This document shows positions 15,201 to 27,200 of a stretch of 64,000 nt of DNA, piece after piece. The stretch covers positions 17,984,027-18,048,026 of the forward strand of contig NC_087068.1 in NCBI RefSeq assembly GCF_963678635.1, given 5' to 3'. Position 1 is the stretch's first letter; every line of letters begins with the position of its first letter. The notes below the pieces were generated by a model. That model had not been told where the DNA came from, searched no databases, and saw only the letters and a program-made list of their open reading frames with translations. This DNA comes from Symsagittifera roscoffensis (lineage: Eukaryota > Xenacoelomorpha > Acoela > Convolutidae). The position numbers and the translations under genes were made by a program.

Positions 15201-18200
15201 CGAAAACTAAATTCGTTCCCGGATAGTCGAAAAATAAGATCGATCCCGAAAAGCCGAATTTATTTTGCTCCCCCAGCCGTTCAATATTACAATAACCATA
15301 AAATTGCATATTAAAAACATACTTTATAACCAACAAGTACTAATCAATACACTTTTTTTCTTATTGTTTACTTGGATCAACCGCAATCACCCCTAATCGA
15401 TTTAGGGGGGATTTAATTACCGTTTTTTCAGAAGCTGACTTCGAGGGCAAAAAAAGTGGTCTATTTAGTCAAAAAAAATACTCGATATCAAATTATGAAT
15501 AATATTTTACGCTATTAACAGGATAAAATAGGTATTCGGTATAAAAAATTCTCCAGCAATATATTCAGCTCTCCCGGCCAAGAAACAATTATGAGGTCCC
15601 AAACTTATGATGTAATTTAATTGTTGAGGTTGAGAGGGTGGTAACCCCAGACCCTCCCCCCAACTCCACACTCCCTGTTTGAAGAAGTTATTCCCCTTTC
15701 AAGCAAGGCATTCTTTTGTAAATACAATGAGAGGGGGGTGTTAGTAATTGTTAACTGTATCAGGAAAAACCGGAGTTTTGTTGTTAGGAAGAAAGTAGCC
15801 GGACTTTTCTTGTTAATTAATTCATTGAGAAAAAACGTATCAGCCAATCAAATCTCTTTAAAGGTTTTCGGAAATTTGTTAGCTATCAGGCTATCCAATT
15901 AAAATGAATTTCAATTTGGTTTTTACTTAATTTAGTTACAATCGGAGGTATTTAGTTTTTGTCGGCTATCCGGGATAGCGGCTCTGTGGGCACGCACATT
16001 CTGATGACCCTAGATGGTATGTGATGCATGCCTAATACACTATTATTTGGTACTGACTAATATATAATACCAGTGGTTGCTTTGATAAGTACATCTGAAT
16101 TAAAGTTACCAATTAGTATATAAATAGCTGTTTTTTCTTGTAGTATAGTTATTACTTGTAACGATTCCATTAATATAGTTCGTACCAGCAGGTGCAGTTG
16201 TAGCAGACCCAGGAGCAGCCGGGGATGGAACTGGCGAGGGAGCTGGCCATGGCCTCCCCCCACTCTTCACTGTCCAACATCTGTCTCTCATCCTCCGACA
16301 GACTATCCAGTCTTGCTAGAGCACACGAATAAACCATCAGTATTTTGGTATCTCTGGACGAAACAAAAACACGAACTGAGTACATCAAACAGTGCTGATT
16401 TAGATTGTCTGGACGAAACGAAAAGCATTAAACTTGAATCTTTAAATGCCTTTTTGTCAAAACTGGTTGACTCGCTTTAAATTTTGGCAATTTGGCAAAA
16501 TGGTGCTATTTGCTTTGCAAGGTTCGGGCCCAAAAACTTTACCCCAAAAGCGGATCAGTTTACCTTTTCAGTCAATCAAAAATTGCGCTGAAATTACTGG
16601 GTCAATTACTGACAAAAATATATTAAAATGAGCCCCTTACGTAGGTCAACAAAGTATGAGAAGGGTATATTCTCCTGACAAATTGCGCAAAACGTTCAAA
16701 AATTACTTTTAAATTATAAAATGAGTTTTATATAATAAAACGAGTTTTATACAAGAAAATGACCTTTTTGGCTATCAAAGAAAACTAGTTTTCTTTATAC
16801 AAATTTTTCGATGTTATACTCTTCTTAAATTTTGTTAGGCTACTTAAGAGGCTCACTTTGATATATTTTTTGTCAGTAGTAGTTTTATCGTAATTTTTGA
16901 TTGACTAAGAAAGTTACAAATGATCCGTTTTTAGAAACAACTTTGGGCCCGAATTTCGCAAAATACATTGTATGATAAAAAATTTCCTTAAAATTTTGAG
17001 CAAATTTTGTCCGTATCCTTTTTCACCTGCTGTCAACTAAATTTGAGAAAAACTTGTTTTAAGTTTCATATTTTATGCTTTTCGTCCGGATAATTTACAT
17101 CAGCACTTGAGAACAAAACACAAAATTATTGTGTAAGATCCATAATTTTTGACTGGATCATATGGCAGCTGGTTCGAACTTTGCCTGGTTTCTATACCAC
17201 CCCAGTACAAGGAATCCAGTAACGTAACAAAAAGTAGACAAGTAAAAAAAAACGTCATAAAGTAGACAACTACTATATTAACTAATCAGAATCGAGAACA
17301 ACAAACTTAAGAAATAATTATTTTATAATTATTTAGTTCCTAAGGTTGCTTTCTCTTCTCAATTTTGATTGGTTAATACAGTATTTGTCTTTTTTTACCG
17401 GTATGAAATAAAGTTTGCCTAGTTTTTGACCGCACTCCATGGAATCAAATATCCGAAAATTATGTCCGAACAAAGTTGAAGCTATCCAAAGTGGGTGTCG
17501 GATATCAAGTCATGAAATAAGATTTAACTGAGAACTGGTCTGAAAAAATTTTGAATTTGCTGACGTTTTTTGGCTTTTCATAAAATATAAATTTCCAATT
17601 GATGTTCAGGAAGGTAAAACTAAAATACCGTTAAAGTTGCATTTTATTTTTTATAATTTATTCATTTCAAAATCCGGCTGATATAAATTATGGATGCTTT
17701 TTCTAAAGGGTGCATTGTCAAGAATAAAGCTCATTATGGACTAAATTTGCCTCATTTCTTAAAAATACTATTTTACAGATGAAAAAATAATGTTTTTAGG
17801 TGCTTATTAAACTTTAAATTTCGGCCTGAAGTCCCTTCGGCTAGAAATCCTGTCAGCTTGTTGTCCTAGAACCATCCAAAGTAATGTTTTAAGCGCAATA
17901 TAAGCTCACATATAAGCTTCAAAATTCTGTAAAATGGAAATTTTATGCAAATTAAGACATTTTGCAGATTATAATGTCTTCTTAATGTACCGAAAATACT
18001 TTTGATGTCTTAACAGATGTCAATTTATTTGCCAGGCATCAGAGTGCAATTTTAACTGCAAACATCAACACAGAGGCGAAGTTGCACTTCGAATACACAA
18101 GCAAAAATCTGACCGATAACGCTACTGGGAAAAATTGAATGAGTACAGCTTGGAGTCTACAAAATTTCTTAAGTGACGCAAGCCATTGATGAGTCTACAT

Positions 18201-21200
18201 AATTGCTAAGTGACGTGAGCCAATTATGACGTATTAGCAGTACCAGTCAGTTTGATAAGAAAATATTACCAACTAGCTCAATTTATAGAACGGACGCATT
18301 TTAACTAGTATACGAAAAAGTTCATGAAAAACATCCGACCTTGCCCAGGTTCGAACCCTCTTATTTTATTGCGGGTCTCCTTCTCTACCTCTACGCTACA
18401 GATCCACGATCCATTGAAACTAAAATGCTTTGTGTAATTTAATAGTCTGCGTTAATATCCTTAGCATTGGCTGTACTTAATAGCTGGATCAAAACGAACT
18501 TTCAAAATGAAAACATTTTGTCGCTAAAATGGGAGCGTTGACTTATGGATATATCTATTCATACGCCATCTCATATCCAAAATTTTGAAGGTCAATTTAA
18601 TAATAATAATAATAATTGTCGTTCCTGCGATTGGTTTAAAATGCCTATTTGATACCTTTGGTTATTTTCATTTTAGTTCTAGAGAAAGATTGTACGTCGG
18701 GCCACTAAATGAGCGTACCAATGTTCTAGTTCTCGGTGAAATTTTTTCAATCAGCTGCCATTAATTCGGAAAAAGACTGCATCTATGTTTTTAATGCACA
18801 TTGTTCAAGAATTCGGCCTAATTATCATTAAAAAAAATCAGCGCGAATCGTCTTATTTGCGCTTTTGCTCTAATGAAATCAAGCAAAAGCCGTGTTTAAA
18901 GTTAAACAATTGAAATTTTGCACCAATCGGAGAATACCCGAAGGTCAACACGAGTTATGATTTTAGCAAGTTTAATTTTTGTTCAACTTTTCCTTAATTA
19001 GCGTTGTTTTTCCTTAATTAGCAAGGAAATAGGCTGATTGCACAGTCCTTCCTTGCACTGTCGAATTTTGCGGGCATTGAGTCAGATGAACAACTTACGA
19101 TCATTGATGTCGTCTAAAATTATGGTAGCCGATTGGTTGTAGTCACAGAATGTGGTCGTCACAACCTTGGTAGTTGATTCAGCAGCAGTGTATGTTGTTA
19201 CTTTTGTCGACAGCTTCGTGGTACCACTATAAGTGGTCGAAATCGAAGTTGTTGTACTTATCTTTGGTGTACCTAAATTGACATTTATCCACATAACTTG
19301 ATAAAAATGTAGTTGAAAGTTTGAAGTAATTGCGTACTAAAAGTCATACGTGTAGTTGTCTCATTTGCAACAGATGTGGTTGGTGAAGATCCAGTTGGAG
19401 GTGGCCCAGTTGTGGTTGGTGAAGATCCAGTTGGAGGTGGCCCAGTTGTGGTTGGTGAAGATCCAGTTGGAGGTGGCACAGTTGTGGTTGGTGAAGATCC
19501 AGTTGGAGGTGACACAGTTGTGGTTGGTGGAGATCCAGTTGGAGGTGGCCCAGTTGTGGTTGGTGAAGATCCAGTTGGAGGTGGCCCAGTTGTGGTTGGT
19601 GACGATCCAGTTGGAGGTGGCACAGTTGTGGTTTGTGAAGATCCAGTTGGAGGTGGCCCAGTTGTGGTTGGTGAAGATCCAGTTGGAGGTGGTACACTTG
19701 TGGTTGGTGAAGATCCAGTTAGAGGTGGCCCAGTTGTGGTTGGTGAAGATCCAGTTGGAGGTGGCACAGTTGTGGTTGGTGAAGGTCCAGTTGGAGGTGG
19801 CACAGTTGTGGTTGGTGAAGATCCAGTTGGAGGTGGCCCAGTTGTGGTTGGTGAAGATCCAGTTGGAGGTGGTCCAGTTGTGGTTGGTGAAGATCCATTT
19901 GGTGGTGGAACAGTTGTGGTTGGTGAAGATCCAGTTGGAGTTGGCCCAGTTGTGGTTGGTGAAGATCCAGTTGGAGGTGGAACAGTTGTGGTTGGTGAAG
20001 ATCCAGTTGGAGGTGGCACAGTTGTGGTTGGTGAAGATCCAGTTGGAGGTGGCACAGTTGTGGTTGGGGAAGTTCCAGTTGGAGGTGGCGGCCCAGTTGT
20101 GGTTGGTGAAGATCCAATTGGAGGTGGCACAGTTGTGGTTGGTGAAGATCCAGTTGGAGGTGGCACAGTTGTGGTTGGTGAAGGTCCAGTTGGAGGTGGC
20201 ACAGTTGTGATTGGTGAAGATCCAGTTGGAGGTGGCTTAGTTGTGGTTGGTGAAGATCCAGTTGGAGGTGGCCCAGTTGTGGTTGGTGAAGATCCAGTTG
20301 GAGGTGGCACAGTTGAGGTTGGTGAAGATCCAGTCGGAGGTGGCCCAGTTGTGGTTGGTGAAGATCCAGTTGGAGGTGGCACAGTTGTAGTTGGTGAAGA
20401 TCCAGTTGGTGGTGGCCCAGTTGTGGTTGATGAAGATCCAGTTGGAGGTGGCCCAGTTGTGGTTGGCGAAGATCCAGTTGGAGGTGGCACAGTTGTGGTT
20501 GGTGAAGATCCAGTTGGAGGTGGCCCAGTTGTGGTTGGTGAAGATCCAGTTGGAGGTGGCTTAGTTGTGGTTGGTGAAGATCCAGTTGGAGGTGGCCCAG
20601 TTGTGGTTGGTGAAGATCCAGTTGGAGGTGGCACAGTTGAGGTTGGTGAAGATCCAGTCGGAGGTGGCCCAGTTGTGGTTGGTGAAGATCCAGTTGGAGG
20701 TGGCACAGTTGTAGTTGGTGAAGATCCAGTTGGTGGTGGCCCAGTTGTGGTTGATGAAGATCCAGTTGGAGGTGGCCCAGTTGTGGTTGGCGAAGATCCA
20801 GTTGGAGGTGGCACAGTTGTGGTTGGTGAAGATCCAGTTGGAGGTGGCCCAGTTGTGGTTGGTGAAGATCCAGTTGGAGGTGGCACAGTTGTGGTTGGTG
20901 AAGATCTAGTTGGAGGTGGCACAGTTGTGATTGGTGAAGTTCCAGTTGGAGGTGGCCCAGTTGTGGTTGGTGAAGATCCAGTTGGAGGTGGCACAGTTGT
21001 GGTTGGTGAAGATCCAGTTGGAGGTGGCACAATTGTGGTTGGTGAAGATCCAGTTGGAGGTGGCACAGTTGTGATTGGTGAAGATCCAGTTGGAGGTGGC
21101 CCAGTTGTGGTTGGTGAAGATCCAGTTGGAGGTGGCCCAGTTGTGGTTGGTGAAGATCCAGTTTGAGGTGGCACAGTTGTGGTTGGTGAAGATCCAGTTG

Positions 21201-24200
21201 GAGGTGGCCCAGTTGTGGTTGGTGAAGATTCAGTTGGAGGTGGCACAGTTGTGGTTGGTGAAGATCCAGTTGGAGGTGGCCCAGTTGTGGTTGGTGAAGA
21301 TCCAGTTGGAGGTGGCACACTTGTGGTTGGTGAAGATCCAGTTGGAGGTGGCACAATTGTGGTTGGTGAAGATCCAGTTGGAGGTGGCACAGTTGTGGTT
21401 GGTGAAGATCCAGTTGGGGGTGGCACAGTTGTGGTTGGTGAAGAACCAGTTGGAGGTGGCCCAGTTGTGGTTGGTGAAGATCCAGTTGGAGGTGGCACAC
21501 TTGTGGTTGGTGAAGATCCAGTTGGAGGTGGCCCAGTTGTGGTTGGTGAAGATCCAGTTGGAGGTGGCACAGTTGCGGTTGGTGAAGATCCAGTTTGAGG
21601 TGGCACATTTGTGGTTGGTGAAGATACAGTTGGAGGTGGCCCAGTTGTGGTTGTTGAAGATCCAGTTGGAGGTGGCACAGTTGTGGTTGGTGAAGATCCA
21701 GTTGGAGGTGGCACAGTTGTGATTGGTGAAGATCCAGTTGGAGGTGGCCCAGTTGAAGTTGGTGAAGATCCAGTTGGAGGTGGCCCAGTTGTGGTTGGTG
21801 AAGATCCAGTTGGAGGTGGCACAGTTGTGGTTGGTGAAGATCCAGTTGGAGGTGGCCCAGTTGTGGTTGGTGAAGATCCAGTTGGAGGTGGCACAGTTGT
21901 GGTTGGTGAAGATCCAGTTGGAGGTGGCACAGTTGTGGTTGGTGAAGATCCAGTTGGAGGTGGCACAGTTGTGGTTGGTGAAGATCCAGTTGGAGGTGGC
22001 CCAGTTGTGGTTGGTGAAGATCCAGTTGGAGGTGGCCCAGTTGTGGTTGGTGAAGATCCAGTTGGAGGTGGCACACTTGTGGTTGGTGAAGATCCAGTTG
22101 GAGGTGGCCCAGTTGTGGTTGGTGAAGATCCAGTTGGAGGTGGCACAGTTGTGGTTGGTGAAGATCCAGTTGGAGGTGGCACAGTTGTGGTTGGTGAAGT
22201 TCCAGTTGGAGGTGGCCCAGCTGTGGTTGGTGAAGATCCAGTTGGAGGTGGCACAGTTGTGGTTGGTGAAGATCCAGGTGGAGGTGGCACAGTTGTGGTT
22301 GGTGAAGATCCAGTTGGAGGTGGCCCAGTTGTGATTGGTGAAGATCCAGTTGGAGGTGGAACAGTTGTGGTTGGTGAAGATCCAGTTGGAGGTGGCACAG
22401 TTGTGGTTGGTGAAGATCCAGTTGGAGGTAGCACAGTTGTGGTTGGTGAAGATCCACTTGGAGGTGGCCCAGTTGTGGTTGGTGAAGATCCAGTTGGAGG
22501 TGGCACAGTTGTGGTTGGTGAAGATCCAGTTGGAGGTGGCCCAGTTGTGGTGGTTGGTGAAGATCCAGTTGGAGGTGGCACAGTTGTGGTTGGTGAAGAT
22601 CCAGTTGGAGGTGGCACAGTTGTAGTTGGTGAAGATCCAGTTGGAGGTGGCACAGTTGTGGTTGGTGAAGATCCAGTTGGAGGTGGCACAGTTGTGGTTG
22701 GTGAAGATCCAGTTGGAGGTGGCCCAGTTGTGGTTGGTGAAGATCCAGTTGGAGGTGGCACACTTGTGGTTGGTGAAGATCCAGTTGGAGGTTGCCCAGT
22801 TGTGGTTGGTGAAGATCCAGTTGGAGGTGGCACAGTTGTGGTTGGTGAAGATCCAGTTGGAGGTGGCACAGTTGTGGTTGGTGAAGTTCCAGTTGGAGGT
22901 GGCCCAGTTGTGGTTGGTGAAGATCCAGTTGGAGGTGGCACAGTTGTGGTTGGTGAAGATCCAGGTGGAGGTGGCACAGTTGTGGTTGGTGAAGATCCAG
23001 TTGGAGGTGGCCCAGTTGTGGTTGGTGAAGATCCAGTTGGAGGTGGCACAGTTGTGGTTGGTGAAGATCCAGTTGGAGGTGGCACAGTTGCGATTGGTGA
23101 AGTTCCAGTTGAAGGTGGCCCAGTTGTGGTTGGTGAAGATCCAGTTGGAGGTGGCAGAGTTGCGGTTGGTGAAGTTCCAGTTGGCGGCGGTGGCACAGTT
23201 GTGGTTGATGAAGATCCAGTTGGAGGTGGCACAGTTGTGGTTGGTGAAGATCCAGTTGGAGGTGGCCCAGTTGTGCTTGGTGAAGATCCAGTTGGAGGTG
23301 GCACAATTGTGGTTGGTGAAGATCCAGTTGGAGGTGGCACAGTTGTGGTTGGTGAAGTTCCAGTTGGAGGTGGCCCAGTTGTGGTTGGTGAAGATCCAGT
23401 TGGAGGTGGCCCAGTTGTGGTTGGTGAAGATCCAGTTGGAGGTGGCACAGTTGTGGTTGGTGAAGATCCAGTTGGAGGTGGCACAGTTGTGGTTGGTGAA
23501 GATCCAGTTGGAGGTGGCCCAGTTGTGGTTGGTGAAGATCCAGTTGGAGGTGGCACAGTTGTGGTTGGTGAAGATCCAGTTGGAGGTGGCCCAGTTGTGG
23601 TTGGTGAAGATCCAGTTGGACGTGGCACAGTTGTGGTTGGTGAAGATCCAGTTGGAGGTGGCCCAGTTGTGGTTGGTGAAGATCCAGTTGGAGGTGGCCC
23701 AGTTGTGGTTGGTGAAGATCCAGTTGGAGGTGGCCCAGTTGTGATTGGTGAAGATCCAGTTGGAGGTGGCACAGTTGTGGTTGGTGAAGATCCAGTTGGA
23801 GGTGGCACGGTTGTGGTTGGTGAAGATCCAGTTGGAGGTGGCCCAGTTGTGGCTGGTGAAGATCCAGTTGGAGGTGGCACAGTTGTGGTTGGTGAAGATC
23901 CAGTTGGAGGTGGCCCAGTTGTGGTTGGTGAAGATTCAGTTGGAGGTGGCACAGTTGTGGTTGGTGAAGATCCAGTTGGAGGTGGCACAGTTGTGGTTGG
24001 TGAAGATCCAGTTGGAGGTGGCACAGTTGTGATTGGTGAAGATCCAGTTGGAGATGGCACAGTTGTGGTTGGTGAAGATCCAGTTGGAGGTGGTACAGTT
24101 GTGGTTGGTGAAGATCCAGTTGGAGGTGGCCCAGTTGTGGTTGGTGGAGATCCAGCTGGAGGTGGCCCAGTTGTGGTTGGTGAAGATCCAGTTGGAGGTG

Positions 24201-27200
24201 GCACAGTTGTGATTGGTGAAGATCCAGTTGGAGGTGGCACAGTTGTGGTTGGTGAAGATCCAGTTGGAGGTGGCCCAGTTGTGGTTGGTGAAGATCCAGT
24301 TGGAGGTGGCACAGTTGTGATTGGTGAAGATCCAGTTGGAGATGGCACAGTTGTGGTTGGTGAAGATCCAGTTAGAGGTGGCACAGTTGTGGTTGGTGAA
24401 GATCCAGTTGGAGGTGGCCCAGTTGTGGCTGGTGAAGATCCAGTTGGAGGTGGCACAGTTGTGGTTGGTGAAGATCCAGTTGGAGGTGGCCCAGTTGTCG
24501 TTGGTGAAGATCCAGTTGGAGGTGGCACAATTGTGGTTGCTGAAGATCCAGTTGGAGGTGGCACAGTTGTGGTTGATGAAGATCCAGTTGAAGGTGGCAC
24601 AGTTGTGGTTGGTGAAGATCCAGTTGGAGGTGGCACAGTTGTGGTTGGTGAAGATCCAGTTGGAGGTGGCCCAGTTTGGGTTGGTGAGGATCCAGTTGGA
24701 GGTGGCACAGTTGTGGTTGGTGAAGATCCAGTTGGAGGTGGCCCAGTTGTGGTTGGTGAAGATCCAGTTGGAGGTGGCACAATTGTGGTTGGTGAAGATC
24801 CAGTTAGAGGTGGCCCAGTTGTGGTTGGTGAAGATCCAGTTGGAGGTGGCACAGTTGTGGTTGGTGAAGATTCAGTTGGAGGTGGCACAGTTGTGGTTGG
24901 TGAAGTTCCAGTTGGAGGTGGCCCAGTTGTGGTTGGTGAAGATCCAGTTGGAGGTGGCCCAGTTGTGGTTGGTGAAGATCCAGTTGGAGATGGCACAGTT
25001 GTGATTGGTGAAGATCCAGTTGGAGGTGGCACAGCTGTGGTTGGTGAAGATCCAGTTGGAGGTGGCCCAGCTGCGGTTGGTGAAGATCCAGTTGGAGGTG
25101 GCCCAGTTGTGGTTGGTGAAGATCCAGTTGGAGGTGGCCCAGTTGTGGTTGGTGAAAATCCAGTTGGAGGTGGCACAGTTGTGGTTGGTGAAGATCCAGT
25201 TGGAGGTGGCCCAGTTGTGGTTGGTGAAGATCCAGTCGGAGGTGGCACGGTTGTGGTTGGTGAAGATCCAGTTGGAGGTGGCACAGTTGTGATTGGTGAA
25301 GATCCAGTTGGAGGTGGCCCGGTTGTGGTTGGTGAAGATGCAGTTGGCACGGTTGTGGTTGGTGAAGATCCAGTTGGAGGTGGTCCAGTTGTGGCTGGTG
25401 AAGATCCAGTTGGAGGTGGTACAGTTGTGGTTGGTGAAGTTCCAGTTGGAGGTGGCACAGTTGTGGTTGGTGAAGTTTCAGTTGGAGGTGGCCCAGTTGT
25501 GGTTGGTGAAGATCCAATTGGAGGTGGCACAGTTGTGGTTGGTGAAGATCCAGTTGGAGGTGGCCCAGTTGTGGTTGGTGAAGATCCAGTTGGAGGTGGC
25601 CCAGTTGTGGTTGGTGAAGATCCAGTTCGAGGTGGCCCAGTTGTGGTTGGTGAAGATCCAGTTGGAGGTGGCACTGTTGTCGTTGGTGAAGATCCAGCTG
25701 GAGGTGGCCCAGTTGTGGTTGGTGAAGATCCAGTTGGAGGTGGCCCAGTTGTGATTGGTGAAGATCCAGTTGGAGATGGCACAGTTGTGGTTGGTGAAGA
25801 TCCAGTTGGAGGTAGCCCACTTGTGGTTGGTGAAGATCCAGTTGGAGGTGGCCCAGTTGTTGTTGGTGAAGATCCAGTTGGAGGTGGCACAGTTGTGGTT
25901 GGTGAAGATCCAGTTGGAGGTGGCCCAGTTGTGGTTGGTGAAGATCCAGTTGGAGGTGGCTCAGTTGTGGTTGGTGAAGATCCAGTTGGAGGTGGCACAG
26001 TTGTGGTTGGTGAAGTTCCAGTTGGAGGTGCCTCAGTTGTGGTTGGTGAAGATCCAGTTGGAGGTGGCCCAGTTGTGGTTGGTGAAGATCCAGTTGGAGG
26101 TGGCACAGTTGTGGTTGGTGAAGATGCAGTTGGAGGTAGCCCAGTTGTGGTTGGTGAAGATCCAGTTGGAGGTGGCACAGTTGCGGTTGGTGAAGATCCA
26201 GTTGGAGGTGGCCCAGTTGTGGTTGGTGAAGATCCAGTTGGAGGTGGCACAGTTGTGGTTGGTGAAAATCCAGTTGGAGGTGGCCCAGTTGTTGTTAGTG
26301 AAGATCCAGTTGGAGGTGGCACAGTTGTGGTTGGTGAAGATCCAGTTGGAGGTGGCCCAGTTGTGGTTGTTGAAGATCCAGTTGGAGGTGGCACAGTTGT
26401 GGTTGGTGAAGATCCAGTTGGAGGTGGCACAGTTGTGGTTGGTGAAGTTCCAGTTGGAGGTGCCTCAGTTGTTGTTGGTGAAGATCCAGTTGGAGGTGGC
26501 ACAGTTGTGGTTGGTGAAGATCCAGTTGGAGGTGGCACAGTTGTGGTTGGTGAAGATCCAGTTGGAGGTGGCACAGTTGTGGTTGGTGAAGATCCAGTTG
26601 GAGGTGGCCCAGTTGTTGTTGGTGAAGATCCAGTTGGAGGTGGCCCAGTTGTGGTTGGGGAAGATGCAGTTGGAGGTGGCACAGTTGTGGTTGGTGAAGA
26701 TCCAGTTGGAAGTGGCCCAGTTGTGGTTGGTGACGATCCAGTTGGAGGCGGCACAGTTGCGGTTGGTGAAGATCCAGTTGGAGGTGGCGCAGTTGTGGTT
26801 GGTGAAGATCCAGTTGGAGGTGGCACAGTTGTGGTTGGTGAAGATCCAGTTGGAGGTGGCACAGTTGTGATTGGTGAAGATCCAGTTGGAGGTGGCCCAG
26901 TTGTGGTAGGTGAAGATCCAGTTGGAGGTGGCACAGTTGTGGTTGGTGAAGATCCAGTTGGAGGTGGCCCAGTTGTGGTTGGTGAAGATCCAGTTGGAGG
27001 TGGCACAGTTGTGGTTGGTGAAGATCCAGTTGGAAGTGGCACTGTTGTGATTGGTGAAGATCCAGTTGGAGGTGGCCCAGTTGTTGTTGGTGAAGATCCA
27101 GTTGGAGGTGGCCCAGTTGTGGTTGGTGAAGATACAGTTGGAGGTGGCCCAGTTGTGGTTGGTGAAGATCCAGTTGGAGGTGGCACAGTTGTGGTTGGTG

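Noticed and set aside
18346-18412. Functional tRNA gene (and similar stretches near 58033, 62182, 34475)
   Set aside because: Box A and B are recognisable, but acceptor and D stems do not pair and the surrounding sequence is repeated elsewhere, so these are SINE heads.
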